A DNA stretch of 64,000 nt from Yponomeuta sedellus (GCA_934045075.1 OW203722.1:5451264-5515263), one strand, 5' to 3'; counted from the stretch's first letter, positions 10,944 through 21,582 are shown. Numbers and translations: made by a program. The notes: a model not told the origin generated them from the letters alone.

Positions 10944-11305
10944 ACCCAATCCAGCCATTTTCACAATTAAATATTTTTTTAGTAAAAAAAAACTTACAAT
11001 GATTGGTTTAACGACCATAGATGTCAAGAGAAACGTTTAATAAATAAGTAGTTGCAAACGGTAAATGTGTAATGAAATTAAAGTCATATTTCTTGGGCGT
11101 ACTGAGAGTACTATTTATTTCACTTAAGACCCTATGAATCAAAGAAACCGTAGAAGTTCAAATCATATTTCCTTCATGTTATTTGCGGAATATAGGGATG
11201 AGTTTATTGTACTGATAATTTGACCACTTCCAAGAAACATGTTTTTGGTTTTATTTACAGACCTATTTATATTTTTTAGTTTATTCCATGAAAATCGCGT
11301 TAATT

Positions 11306-11345
11306 CTGTGCCCCGGCGCTGGGGATATACAAGGGTTGACATCGA
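11306..11345 (+). mobile_element. SINE-5S 3' end fragment
   Basis: Only the last 40 bases (TGCCCCGGCGCTGGGGATAT and AAGGGTTGACATCG). It ends directly against an RTE-like 3' end. Confidence 0.7.
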
Positions 11346-11358
11346 AGCTCGCCCTTCC

Positions 11359-11600
11359 AGCTTCTTCAGGCTATATTCGTCCACTGCTGGGCATAGCCCT
11401 CCCCAAATGAGCGCAAGATTGTGCCATCATTAGGGGGTAGTGCCCATCCCCACGCTGGGCATGCGGGTTAGGGATCGCAGTTTGGTAGAATTGTACTGCA
11501 GGGGGTGCTGCTGCCCACTCTCCGGTTTGAGTCCCTTAGTCACCTTTTACGACACCCGCGGGAAGAATTTGGGTTGGTGCTATTCTCTAGGCCGACACAC
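11359..11600 (-). mobile_element. RTE-like LINE 3' end / derived repeat
   Basis: Minus-strand reading: GGGTGTCGTAAAAGGTGACT, CCCGCATGCCCAGCGTGGGG, GCCCAGCAGTGGACGAATAT and AGCCTGAAGAAGC. The same module recurs at 59565-59810 and in part at 61516-61650. It is non-coding here. Confidence 0.75.
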
Positions 11601-11879
11601 AGCAAAGCTCTTCCTTGAACTTATTTATTTCAGAGTAAAAAAAATTAATGTACATTTGTTTTATTATTTGTTCGCCCATCCATTCATTCATGCATTCGCA
11701 AAGAAGAACAAGATAACGGTAGCAAAGCAGTGGTGGAGTCGAATAATATTTCGCTGATGATTCAATTGGTTCTCAGTTTATACTTAAGCCGCTTTGTGGT
11801 GGTAACTAGCGGCACTAATGGAATAAAAATCTTAACTTGTTCTTTAATATTTTTTTTTTCAAAAAGTAATCTTTTTTTT

Positions 11880-12181
11880 GTAGACTTTTAGTCCAGATCT
11901 ACTTACGGGTGTAGTTATATCGGAAGAGCCCGACCAGGTTTCGCTCCGATTCGCAGAGCTTAATCATGGTGAGCAGAGACGGAGCTCGCGTCGTCGGTTG
12001 TTCGTCGCACACTGCGGGTAAGCGCGCGGTGCGCCCGCGCCGGCAGGCACCGGCTGCCGCTTCCTCGGCTCCGATTCGCAGTGCTTAATCACAATGATTA
12101 AGTTTTGCGAATCGGAGCGAAACCTGGTCGGACTCTTCCGATATAACAACACCCTAGGTAGTGCCGGACTAAAAGTCTACA
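11880..12181. mobile_element. Foldback element with about 90-bp inverted ends and GC-rich centre
   Basis: The left end (11880-11971: GTAGACTTTTAGTCC, TATATCGGAAGAG, GACCAGGTTTCGCTCCGATT) is the inverted complement of 12095-12181. The inner part of the left arm (CTCCGATTCGCAG..CTTAATCA) is repeated at 12069-12091 in direct orientation, so the element also has an internal hairpin at 12069-12117. The centre (about 11972-12068) is strongly GC- and CpG-rich, unlike its surroundings. A right end of the same family, with its outer flank, is at 60858-60940. Probably a MITE-type element, superfamily unknown. Confidence 0.8.
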
Positions 12182-12384
12182 ATGTGATGTGCTTACGAAA
12201 GGTTTAGTTCAAAAAAGTAAACATATATTTGTGGTAACTATTTTTGGCGTTGTATCAAAACCCTAGGACGTGTATCAATTTCCGCTAAAAACGGCGGATT
12301 TTAGTAGTGAAATAGTTGCCACAGTGGTAAGGATTTTTGATGTTTGATTTTTGAAAAAGAAACGTATCATAAAACAATTATATT

Positions 12385-12625
12385 CTTTTTAATGCATTAA
12401 CCCGTGCTAAGGACAACTTTAAAAACCTATTTTGAGGCTAAAAATTCCACCAGACGTCCCTGCCTGTACCTAATACAGAGAGTATTGTAAAGAGGTTCGA
12501 AATTTCTCTGATGCCGGTGAGTCACCCATTGGCTAAGTTGGGAGAGCGCTGGCACGGTTAGCCAGAGGTCGCTGGTTTGAGTCCCGGCATGGGTGGAATT
12601 TTTAGCCTCTAAATAGGTTTGTATT
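12385..12625 (-). mobile_element. SINE-tA with inverted head
   Basis: Minus-strand tail and 3' body (12385-12452) join, at about 12453, a plus-strand leader, tRNA-like centre and 3' body (12453-12625). Box A is changed to TGGCTAAGTTGG and box B to GGTTTGAGTCC. The segment with CCTCTAAATAGGTTT is present twice, in opposite orientations. Confidence 0.87.
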
Positions 12626-12989
12626 ATAAAACAAATTATGATTTCTATTCCATTGGCGGCCCTAGTGAGCACCCCAAAGCGCCTTACCAAACAATTACAG
12701 AGACGTGCCACTGCATATAGACGCAGCATCAATCATACCGTGTCTGAGAATCGGCCACCTGTCGATTGTAGCGATACATCTTCGTTGAACTCGAAGCGTA
12801 CTAATCTCCTATTGATCCTGCATACAGGGCGCCTAATAATATTTACACTCAGGATTTCGTTCCCGAAAGTTGCCAGCTGGAGCCTTTTCTCTAGTCCTGA
12901 TCGGCCGTCTATCAAGCAAATTTTTACTCTAGGGAATCTAAAAGAAACACGCTTAAAAACAAGGGAAATCATTGTAAAAAAAAAAAGGT

Positions 12990-13208
12990 TATACGGGAAC
13001 CACATAAGGAATGTGCACTTACTACGGTTCCGTACCTGAATTGCAGAAACGGAAGCCTTATAGGATCACTTTTTTGTCCTCCCGCCCGTCTGTCAAGACT
13101 CTTTATTTCGGTGACGTGTGGAGATATATTATCGTATTGAACTTTAAACCATATACTAAGGTCTACGGGCCTTGAAGCTGTAAAACTTCAAAGTAAACAA
13201 AAAATTGA
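12990..13208 (+). mobile_element. GTTCCGTA element, 5' part
   Basis: GGTTCCGTACCTG, then AAACGGAAGCCTTATAGGATC and GTCAAGACTC match the first 200 bp of the complete copy at 37956-38524. Confidence 0.78.
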
Positions 13209-13227
13209 ACTACATTTGATCTCACTA

Positions 13228-13459
13228 TTTTTATTTTTAATGCACTAACCCGTGCTAAGGAACATTTGATCTATTTTTAAAAACCTATTTAGAGGCTAAA
13301 AATTCTACCCATGCCGGATTCGAATCCGCGACCTCTGGCTATCCGTGCCAGCGCTCTTTCCAACTGAGCTAATGGGCAACTCACCGGCATCGGTGAAATT
13401 TTGGACCTGTTTACAATATTCTCTGTATTACGTACAGGCAGCGACATCTGGCTGAAGTA
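13228..13459 (-). mobile_element. SINE-tA, full-length reference copy
   Basis: This 232-bp copy is flanked by ATCTCACTA at 13219-13227 and 13460-13468, a likely target-site duplication. From its 5' end (right): leader TTCAGCCAGATGTCGCTGCC, AATATTGTAAACAGGTCC, then a tRNA-like segment with box A TAGCTCAGTTGG, anticodon-arm stem CTGGC/GCCAG with loop ACGGATA (GGA at the anticodon position) and box B GGATTCGAATCC, then CCTCTAAATAGG and the tail. An 11-base insertion near 13262 resembles the left flank. RNA polymerase III promotion is inferred from the boxes. Confidence 0.92.
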
Positions 13460-13526
13460 ATCTCACTACATTTGACTCGTCTTACAAAAATCGTGTTTCC
13501 ATAAATAACCTCATAATAATAATAAT

Positions 13527-13850
13527 AATGGCCTTTTTGCATCTACTTAATGAGATGATTTATACAGCGTCCAGTGGTATCTTTACTCACACTAGATGGG
13601 TGAAGGGACCACTCCGACGCTGTAGTGCCTGGGTCATGGTTTTATAGATGGTGTAGGCTTGCCCAGCACCTATACCATCCTGACAGCTTAGTCGGCCTAG
13701 CCCACAGGAAAGACTAGTCAATACGTGCGGAGCCAACCAAGCCGCGGGTTTCCTCACGATGTTTTCCTTTACCTGGCAAGCGAGAGCCCCAGGTTCGATC
13801 CCGAGTGCGGGCATGTACCAATGACTTTGTTTAATTTCAAAGTTACGTAA
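13527..13850 (-). mobile_element. SINE-tE with 5' part inverted
   Basis: 13527-13770 matches the 3' two thirds of the copy at 48015-48410 in the same orientation, base for base over long stretches. From 13771 (CTGGCAAGCGAGAGCCCCAG) to about 13850 the head portion is present on the opposite strand, and about 40 bases between the two parts are missing. This is the arrangement expected from twin priming by LINE machinery. Confidence 0.9.
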
Positions 13851-13899
13851 ATACTCGTAAATTATGTATTTCATTATGTTATACACTAACTTTGCTTTC

Positions 13900-14609
13900 A
13901 TTGTTTGAAAAAATATTAATACTTAATAATACCATCATCTACGCAAATTCTTTCAAGTACCTTATTCTCCACTGAAAGTTGCAAGAATTTCGATAAGTCG
14001 TCTAGAAAATTTGAGGCATCGACTTGCGAAGTTTTATTGAAATTATGTATTGTTCTAAAGCCTCTAGACTTCTAGGCAGATAGCTGAATTTCGGGACGAG
14101 TTAGATAAGTACTTGGAAAGTATCTGTCTATTTGAAAAGCTTTGTCATGTCAAATAAAATTGCTAAGTAGTTACGAACACTTGATGCAAAATCGAACGCA
14201 TTCAAATCTGATTTTGGCACATGACAATCAAGCTAAGAAAAAATCTGCAATAATAAAAGAGCTAGATTAGTTATTCATAATGCTGGTGTCAATACTAATA
14301 TATGGTCTATCTTGTTCTATCTGTGCCAAAAGAAAAAAAATGTAATAATGCTACTGCAGAAATAATGACATTAAAAGTTAAGTAAGAACAAGTGAAACGT
14401 ACCACTGAAAAGTTGTATTATGACATCGCCAGGTGCGCAAAGGTTAAAAAAATATTCAAGTCCAAATGGGAAATGAGTCACGAGTTCCGGTTGAAGTTGT
14501 AAAAATCCAGAATCCGCTTTCCTTGTTGATTCTAAGTTCTACACTGTAAGTTCAGAAAACAGTTGTCACAGTTGTTCACATTTCTCATGTTCACTTATAA
14601 AACAAAATG
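13900..14609. other. No recognisable feature
   Basis: AT-rich, with no repeat shared with the rest of the window. Confidence 0.4.
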
Positions 14610-14858
14610 TTATTTTTAATGCACTAACCCGTGCTACGGACAATTTTAAAAACCTATTTAGAGGCAAAAAATTCCACCCATGCCGATTCGAACCCGCGAC
14701 CTCTGGCTATCCGTGTCAGCGCTCTTTCCAACTGAGTCAATGGGTGACTCACCGGCATCAGTGAAATTTCGAAACTCTTTACACTATTCTCTGTATTACG
14801 TACAGGCAGCGACATCTGGCTGAAGTAAGGAATTTTTTGCCTCTAAATAGGTTTTTTT
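14610..14858 (-). mobile_element. SINE-tA plus inverted tail-proximal segment
   Basis: Full-length minus-strand copy (14610-14828) whose 5' end is followed at once by GAATTTTTTGCCTCTAAATAGG on the plus strand. Both ends share the variant GCCTC..AAAAAATTCC (complement), which differs from other copies. The inverted piece therefore comes from this very copy and not from a second insertion. Confidence 0.88.
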
Positions 14859-14945
14859 ATTATACTTTTACAGATAAAAACGTATTTTATATAACGAGTT
14901 ATGATTTTTTTCTGTTGGTGGCGCTACTTACTCAAAGCACCATGA

Positions 14946-15152
14946 AGCGCCTTAAGCCGTTGGTGCCGGCTGTCATATTGATGTCAGAGTCCTTTTGGGT
15001 ATCTTAATAACTTCTGACAGTAAGGCCCGCCACTGTCCTACAATCCTCCACCAACCCGCACTTGGCCCTCGCGGTGGAGTATGGCCTAACCTTCCTGCGC
15101 TGCAGGAAGAGACCCGTGCCCCAGCAGTGGGAACAACAAGGGTTGATAACGA
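14946..15152 (+). mobile_element. SINE-5S, 5'-truncated
   Basis: From CTTAAGCCGTTGGTGCC to GGTTGATAACG. The TGTAATGGCAGTCGTTAAGC stretch is deleted. It is directly abutted by a SINE-tB copy. Confidence 0.9.
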
Positions 15153-15306
15153 TATACATTGCTTTTGACCTCTCACTAGGATACTACAAACAACGACATC
15201 ACAGACATGTAAACATCCAAGACCTGGGGCTTTTGACCCCAGCCACGGTTCGAACCCGGGACCTCTTGCATGGTAGGCAGATGCGCAACCGCTGCGCCAC
15301 AGCGGT
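15153..15306 (-). mobile_element. SINE-tB, 3'-truncated
   Basis: The head on the minus strand (CCGCTGTGGCGCAGCGG, box B GGGTTCGAACCGTGG) and about 100 bp of body are kept. The end of the body is lost at the junction with the SINE-5S copy. Confidence 0.87.
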
Positions 15307-15309
15307 ACA

Positions 15310-16001
15310 TATGCACAGTGGGCTGAAACGTAAAACGGATCGCCGGCACGGGTTTATGAGGTCATTTGAAAGGCGCAGTTGAAATTTGTAGCGTCAGTGC
15401 AACGTTGCACTCTACATTAGCAGCTGGGAATTTTATCACTTACAACTTTATTGCATAAGGTCATATTTGCAGAAATATGAATTTTCATGAGAACGAAGTC
15501 AGTACTTAGGTTCATCACTTAGATGGAAGAATCGATAAAAAAATACAAACACCTCCTGTGCGTTTTATACAGCGTGAAATGAAAGCTACCACCATTTTCT
15601 TATGTATATATATCCGTACTCGCATATATGGTTCTACTGGCCAATACAAAGATTTGTGTTAAAGGGAAAACTTACTAAAAGTCCGCTATCCTAAACAATT
15701 GAATGGCGTAAGTGGAACATCTGATACTTGCATGCTGTCACTGTCTAAATCATACGATAAGACAGTGACAGGGTGTTGTCTGACTATTGAAAAATCCGGT
15801 CTGAGTAATACGTTTTGCAATGTTTTGTAAGTTTATGTTTAAGTGCCTACAGTACAATTAAGTTTTAACCATTCGGAAGTAGCCTGGCTACCCATAGCAC
15901 AGGGAATCCTAGTTTGGGAGCCAGGACACAAATGCAGTAAATAAAATTTCTTTATTCTTCTTTATTCTTCTTTTGCTATTTCAAAGCTTTTTTTGGGATG
16001 T
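15310..16001. other. No gene; one small inverted repeat
   Basis: CTGTCACTGTC (15735-15745) and its complement (15761-15771) form an 11-bp stem with a 15-base loop. Nothing else stands out. Confidence 0.4.
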
Positions 16002-16250
16002 ATCGATATCAACCCTTGTATGTCCCCACTGCTGGGGCACGGGTCTCTTTTTGCATCGCAGAAAGATTAGGCCATACTCCACCACGGGGGCCAAGTCCGG
16101 GTTGGTGGAGGATTGTAAGACAGTGGCGGGCCTTACTGTCAGAAGTTATCAAGCCGCCCATAAGGCCTCTGACATGGCTTAACGATCACCACCACATGAC
16201 AGCCGGCACCAAAGGCTTAGCATGCCTTGCGAAGCACGGAAGCGCTCGGT
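16002..16250 (-). mobile_element. SINE-5S, lacking the 5S head
   Basis: Minus-strand copy beginning (3' end) ATCGATATCAACCCTTGTAT and extending to GAAGCACGGAAGCGCTCGG. The body is among the least diverged in the window. Confidence 0.92.
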
Positions 16251-16684
16251 CAATATAATTCACTTGAAAGCGTAATAAACTTTCAACATGACAAAGCCAA
16301 ACAAAAAAATTCGTGCCAAGTAGCATAACATATGTTAGAGTCAAGTGTTTCGCTTTATTTGTAAAGTGCAAAGGTCCCAAAATTTGAGCGAGACCTCGTT
16401 GTATGGTGAGAACTCACAGTCGCTAGCCGTAAGATTTTCCGACTTGAATACTTCGAACTCTACAAATTCTTAGGGAAATCCTATTTTGTATTTATGCTTC
16501 TACTTTACATAAAATATAAGGAAAGCTTATCTGGCTTTACAAAACTGTAAAGCTGTCTTTCTCCTCAACTAATATAACAATGAACTTCAATTTGTAATAT
16601 GAGAGGTTCAAACTATATGCTTTAATTATATGACATTTTTATGTTATTTATTTAATGAAATGTTTGAGCTGGAATTATATTATT

Positions 16685-16881
16685 ACTAGATGTGCCCAGC
16701 GCTTTATCGATTTTCCCATGGGAATTTATTTTACTGCTGTAAAAAGTTGCTTATGTGTTAATCCAAGGTGTCAGCTAACTTCATACTAAATTTTACTAAA
16801 ATCGGTTCAGTCGTTTGACCGTGAAGAAGTAACAAATACCTATACGCAATCACAAACTTTCGCCTTTATAAATTAGTGTGA
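16685..16881 (-). mobile_element. Helitron-like non-autonomous element
   Basis: On the minus strand it begins TCACACTAATTTATAAAGGC and ends CTAG followed by T, with A before the TC, i.e. an A-T insertion point. The middle shares TTACTTCTTCACGGTC, AACGACTGAACCG and GGATTAACACATAAGC with the copies at 41450 and 53288 (same strand sense). The terminal GC hairpin is degraded in this copy. Confidence 0.65.
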
Positions 16882-16889
16882 TAAATATT

Positions 16890-17390
16890 CGCGAGAAGGG
16901 AATTTGACTAAATTAATCAAATTTTGGGGACCCCGCTGTATTGAATTGCCCATGTAAGGACTAATTTTGGTATTTCAGACTTTTTTTTTACGAACAGGAC
17001 AGGATTATCTTTTCTACAGGAGTTTCTACTATTGGCGCCATTTTGTTCGGGCAATTTAGTAGTTAAAACAAGTAGAGCACTGTGCAAGTGAAAAAAACAT
17101 TTTCATCAGAGTGACATTATTTTTATTAAGATGGCCGGTGTACACGATACAAGTAGCATATTTGTAGCAAAAAAGGTCACTGGGTCACTAAGATCGTAAA
17201 ACGAGGCTTTATCCTTTGTAATTATTTTTCCTGTACGTGTAATAATATTCTCTATAATATCTACCCAACACGCATAGCCCTTGTTTATACCTATGCTCGT
17301 TTTATCTGAACAGCGTGTTCCCGCACGCATGCGTGATTATTTTCTCTGTGCTTTGAGTTAAATATTTCATGTGCAATAAAATATAATTGA
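16890..17390. other. No recognisable feature
   Basis: AT-rich sequence directly 3' (minus-strand sense) of the coding relic that follows. The frame at 17106-17330 has no recognisable domain. Confidence 0.35.
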
Positions 17391-17840
17391 TTAAAAATGC
17401 AACTTCAAGTTACCAAAATCGTAAATGGCGCCGTAGGTATGCTCAAACAGCTTTCTGCTAATGGAGTCCATAGTGAAAGCTTGCTTGTTGTGCACTTGAG
17501 CATCGAACTTGCTCATTCCGGTGATCTTGCCCAGGTATTTCGGCAGCTCCAGATGGTCATATATCCAGCGGTTTTCCGCCGTCTTTGTTTTCGTTCGATT
17601 AGAAGGAAAAAGTGTCCCTCAATCAGGCGGTCAACAATACACCACTCTGTATGTCGAGTCAGGCTGTTTCTCGAAAAGTGGAATAAATCATGCACGTATA
17701 ACCCATACAACGATTTCTATAAGTCTTCACATTCATCCGAGCTCCCGAAAGGGCATTGTTTCCCAGTTTTGCACGAAATCAATTTTGCAATAAGTACGGT
17801 ATTGTTGCTGGTTCAGGAGATATTTCCGCGTTTTCGCTGA
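17391..17840 (-). pseudogene. Frame-broken coding relic, family not recognised
   Basis: On the minus strand three open pieces follow each other in different frames. About 17840-17740 gives a piece with YLLNQQQYRTYCKIDF. About 17705-17620 gives FHFSRNSLTRHTEWCIVDRL. About 17620-17391 gives GTLFPSNRTKTKTAENRWIY and LELPKYLGKITGMSKFDAQV and ends in NLKLHF and a stop at 17391-17393. The pieces overlap so that single-base shifts would join them, and their composition looks like real protein. I cannot name the family. The plus-strand 147-residue frame over the same bases is the weaker reading. Confidence 0.5.
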
Positions 17841-17849
17841 CACGACACA

Positions 17850-18489
17850 AAAATAAGTACTATTATCTATGTGTAGTTTAAGGGCCTGTTAGCTTTTGTA
17901 ACCAAATATTTCGATACATTTATACGAAAACGACTGTTCCTGCTTAGATAGGCAGAATTTTCTTTTATTTTTTGCTTAAATAATTTATTTTGTATTTGAA
18001 TATTAGGCGGTAGAGCCAGGGCCGCGTGTCAAACAGCTTAACTCGAAAGACATATGTCAGTCAACAAAAGAGCTATAGTAAATAAAGCGTATCAAAAAAA
18101 ATCTTGTAAATATCGCGTAATGTGTTTCATGAATCTGCAATTTGACTGGCCGTCACGTTAAGTACCACCAAAAGTCACAAGTAATTGGTAAAATGTCGCA
18201 CAATTTTTAGCATAAAGCAATAGCGGCAGTAAACTGACACTAGTAATGAAAAATGTCACGATTTTTCGTTTATGAATCGGCAGTAAAAGTAAATACGACT
18301 ACTAATACAAAAAAAATAAACGAAAATTTTGACTGGCGCGCGAGTGCCTGCCACACAGCGTCGACCGCAGAATACTTACATGGGCTGTATGATGACACCA
18401 CGGATAAAAATTTACATCCATGGATGACACGAGTATGCACACGAATATGCGCATATTAAATGTCAAAAAGACTACATTATCTAGGGGAG
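17850..18489. other. No recognisable feature
   Basis: No shared repeat or coding signal seen. Confidence 0.4.
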
Positions 18490-18700
18490 CATAAGGCCTC
18501 AACCACAGATTTCTACTTCTGACGGTGGCTCGCGGCGGCTTTCAATTCAGGCCAGCTAGTGCCGAGCGCTTTGGCCTCTTGGTCTTTTCCAGGTAGTCCT
18601 TGACCGCCCCCTCTTTAGGCTGCCCAATGGGGTATACGTAAGTGCTTGTGTGGTCAGGCATCTCTTGTCGCGGCGCAGTGTGTCCTATCCAGCGCCATTC
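18490..18700 (-). pseudogene. Non-LTR retrotransposon C-terminal fragment
   Basis: Minus-strand translation gives EWRWIGHTLRRDK, then LGSLKRGRSRTTWKR in the neighbouring frame. This resembles the W-x-W-I-G-H ... K-R-G-R-P-x-x-x-W-R tail of RTE-like LINE proteins. It is frame-broken, with no catalytic domain left. Confidence 0.6.
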
Positions 18701-18804
18701 CCTATCCAGGATTTCTAGGTGGACTGGTATCTGATTGGAGGGCTTCCTTAGGTCCTGGTTCCGTATTCTTTGTGGCCAAAATATCCGCAGTATCTGTGTC
18801 TAAG

Positions 18805-18858
18805 ACATTTGTTAATAAATACCTGAAGCACAGGCTTCAGGTATGTTTTAACAAATGT
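18805..18858. repeat. Short inverted repeat, 25-bp arms
   Basis: Arms 18805-18829 and 18834-18858 pair with two mismatches around a 4-base loop. The arms contain TACCTGAAGC and its complement. Confidence 0.85.
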
Positions 18859-18903
18859 GAGATATCTGAACGCACGAACCAGGAATCGCAACCGTCGTTG
18901 TCG

Positions 18904-19098
18904 TCAGGCTGTACTAGTCCACTGCTGAACATAGCCCTCCCCTAATGAGCGCCATAGCGCCCTGTTTTCAGCTTGCCGCATCCAGCATCTGCCTGCAGTT
19001 TTTCGCAGATCTTCATCCCACCTAGTCAGAGGGCGTCCTACACTACGTTTGCCGAGTCGCGGTCTCCACTCAAGAACACGTTTACTCCAACTCGCCAC
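18904..19098 (-). pseudogene. RTE-like LINE 3' end, open frame
   Basis: A 64-residue minus-strand frame reads SKRVLEWRPRLGKRSVGRP, TRWDEDLRKTAG and AENRALWRSLGEGYVQQW, the conserved C-terminus of RTE-like LINE proteins. It is uninterrupted over the preserved part but truncated upstream, so it is a fragment and not a gene. It is better preserved than the fragment at 5322-5862. Confidence 0.88.
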
Positions 19099-19223
19099 CG
19101 TACAGTATATTAACCGTAAAATGCTGACGTCTTAGCGACACAAAACTATGTGCGCTATCGCGCCACTCCCCAAAGACTGGTTTGCGTTTTGATAATATAT
19201 AAATATCTGCTTTTACTTTAATT

Positions 19224-19310
19224 CCCCGTGGTAGAGTATGGCTTAACCTTCCTGCTCACGAAGAGACCCGTGCCCCAGCAGTGGGGACATACAAGGGTCG
19301 ATATCGATTT
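19224..19310 (+). mobile_element. SINE-5S 3' end fragment
   Basis: From CCCCGTGGTAGAGTATGG to GGGTCGATATCGATT. Confidence 0.88.
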
Positions 19311-20788
19311 CTCCTTCGGCAAATTCTCCGATTTGAGGTTGCCTGGATGAAATAGCTATTAGAAATAAGGCCGCCAATTGTATCTTATCTTCTATATCTG
19401 CTCTTTCTTTATCAATTTTCCGGTATACAATAAATAATATTCTTATGTTATCTTATCATATCTTATATTTTATAATGCATTTTGAAGTAAACGTAATGCC
19501 GAGTTCTAGGATGTGTTTTATATACATTGGTAAGTGAAGTGATGAATATTAGTTATATAAGAAAAATAACAAGAAACATTTATTATATAAACAGTACACA
19601 CGCCACTATAACAAAACAAATCAAAAACATAATATTACTAAATAACACAAAAACTAAATAAAAAAATACAGAAGAGAATGAAGGACAATAAAAATCACGG
19701 CGATTCACTGCTATTATAAATAACAGCTGACTCAGTTGTATGCTGAAGCGCTGATTTTCAATCAGTGCCAAGAGATACCCCACGAGCATCACAGACCGCG
19801 GTTTGGTACAACGTAGAAGAATACGATATAGAAATGTAGATAGATAGACAGATACTTAGCGAACATTTTTTTGCACAACCAGAAAAAAAGGATACCACTA
19901 CGATTTCTTAAATCTAAGTAATGTTATAAATCACTACAATTGGTTGTCAAAATGGAATAAATACTTGAGCATAGTGTTGCGGAATGAAGTGTAGAAATAA
20001 GAAAAATAATGGAAAACGGTAAAAGTTGGTAGTATAATAGCAAAATATCGGATCAAATGAGCAGTGAAATAAATGGTGACCACAAAAATATTACAGAATG
20101 GGTGTAATGAGAGAGAATAGTCACTAAAAGAAAAAATATCTAAATATCATCTTAGAGTCTTCAACACATAGGTAAGACGAAAATAAGTGACAACTGCAGG
20201 ATTACTAAGAATTAATGATTTAATGAAATGATGAAATGAAAAAGTTTTCTTTAAATTAGCGCAGAAACTGCGACTTAGTGAACGTTACAATTCAAACTAG
20301 GTGTTCATTTAAAAATCTAGATAATTTTGGAGAAAAAATGGACAAAAAAACTCCAAAGAAACTTAAAAAACAGGACCCAGGATTATGTTCTGACCAGCAG
20401 CGCTTAATAACAAAAAACTCAATTAATTGAACACTAAAGACAGAATCCTTAAAGTACTCACCGTTAAGTATTCATATTTTTCCATTAGTGTTGGGGCAGT
20501 CCCCTTTAATGGTTGTTCTATTGAAATTGACACGTGTGTCGAATGGAATAGGGCCCATTGTGCAATAATGCGTCGTTTAGAGGCCAGTCAGGTAGCTCAC
20601 CGGCACTTAGGGGTTCCTACCAGCTGTTGCAATTACGGCGTCTTTTATATTTACTTCAGTTTTATACTGAAAATGTTACAATTTCAAACTCTAGACATCG
20701 AAAGGATGGCGAATTACTTTAAATTATTTTACGGGCGGCACCTTGATTCTTCGTCCCATTTCGTTTTATTAGCGGTCTTTTCTCTGAG
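19311..20788. other. No gene; CR1-like tail at 19830-19960
   Basis: About 1.5 kb. Near 19840-19950 a minus-strand CR1-like tail is recognisable: a TAGATAGACAGATA run, TTGCACAACCAG and ACTACAATTGGTTGTC, as at 55645-55790. The 123-residue plus frame at 20427-20798 shows no domain. Confidence 0.5.
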
Positions 20789-21044
20789 GAAGGTATAGGC
20801 TATATTCCACCATGGGGGCAAAGTCCGGGTGGAGGGTTTCAAGACTAGTGGCTGGTCTAACTGTCAGAAGTTTTCAAGCCGCCCTAAGGCCTCTGACTTG
20901 GCTTAATGACCGCCAACTATAGACGGCAGCTGGCACCAACTCAACATGTGTTGCGAAGCACAGAACCGCTCGGAAAAATGCCACTAGTGTTAGACATAGA
21001 CAGTTCCACCCATCTATGCACTAAGCGCGGCCCTGTTGCTTAAC
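20789..21044 (-). mobile_element. SINE-5S, 3' end missing
   Basis: Minus-strand copy covering GTATAGGCTATATTCCACCA to the GTTGCTTAAC block of the 5S-like head. The last 65 bases and the outermost head are gone. It abuts the conserved 43-bp motif at 21046. Confidence 0.87.
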
Positions 21045-21045
21045 C

Positions 21046-21088
21046 TTCGTGATCGTTTAAGATCACTCAGGCAGCCGGGGCTACGAGC
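21046..21088 (+). repeat. 43-bp dispersed motif, copy 1
   Basis: GTGATCGTTTAAGATCACTC followed by AGGCAGCCGGGGCTACGAG. It recurs in reverse orientation at 54392-54435 with one or two changes. It contains a short palindrome (GTGATC...GATCAC). Confidence 0.8.
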
Positions 21089-21307
21089 GATACATACATA
21101 CTGATAGATAATACACATTAATTACTCTACGAATACTTAAGTAGATATTAATGAATATATACCAAATTAATATAAGTACATTTATTAATATCTTGACTTG
21201 ACTTGTGCGCAGGAAGATGATGTCATGCTGGCAGAGGAAAATTTAGGACTTCTGGGTTATCGATAGGTAGCGCGGGGCATCTAATCAATCTCTCAATAAC
21301 CAACAAG

Positions 21308-21412
21308 TCCAATCGACACCAAGTCAACTTTGACATTTTTGTTGCAAATTCGTCCTTAACGTAACTGATTACAGCGCACGTAAGTGAAGGTACATGTGCT
21401 GTTGACAGTACA
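21308..21412. mobile_element. About 105-bp MITE-like element, degraded
   Basis: Shares TTGTTGCAAATTCGTCC, AACGTAACTGATTA and GTGCTGTTGACAGTACA with the better copy at 32325-32429. Confidence 0.7.
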
Positions 21413-21582
21413 AAAGCCTCAAACAGAACAATTACCTAAAAGCCGGGATACTATTGTCAGTGTGTGCGAGTCCGTTCTGTCGGCGACACACGGGCGACGG
21501 AATTTCATAACTACAGACGAGTCTTGTACTGTAAGTGTGGACTTGGCGGAAATTAATTCTCCCAAATTATGTAAGTCTATGT

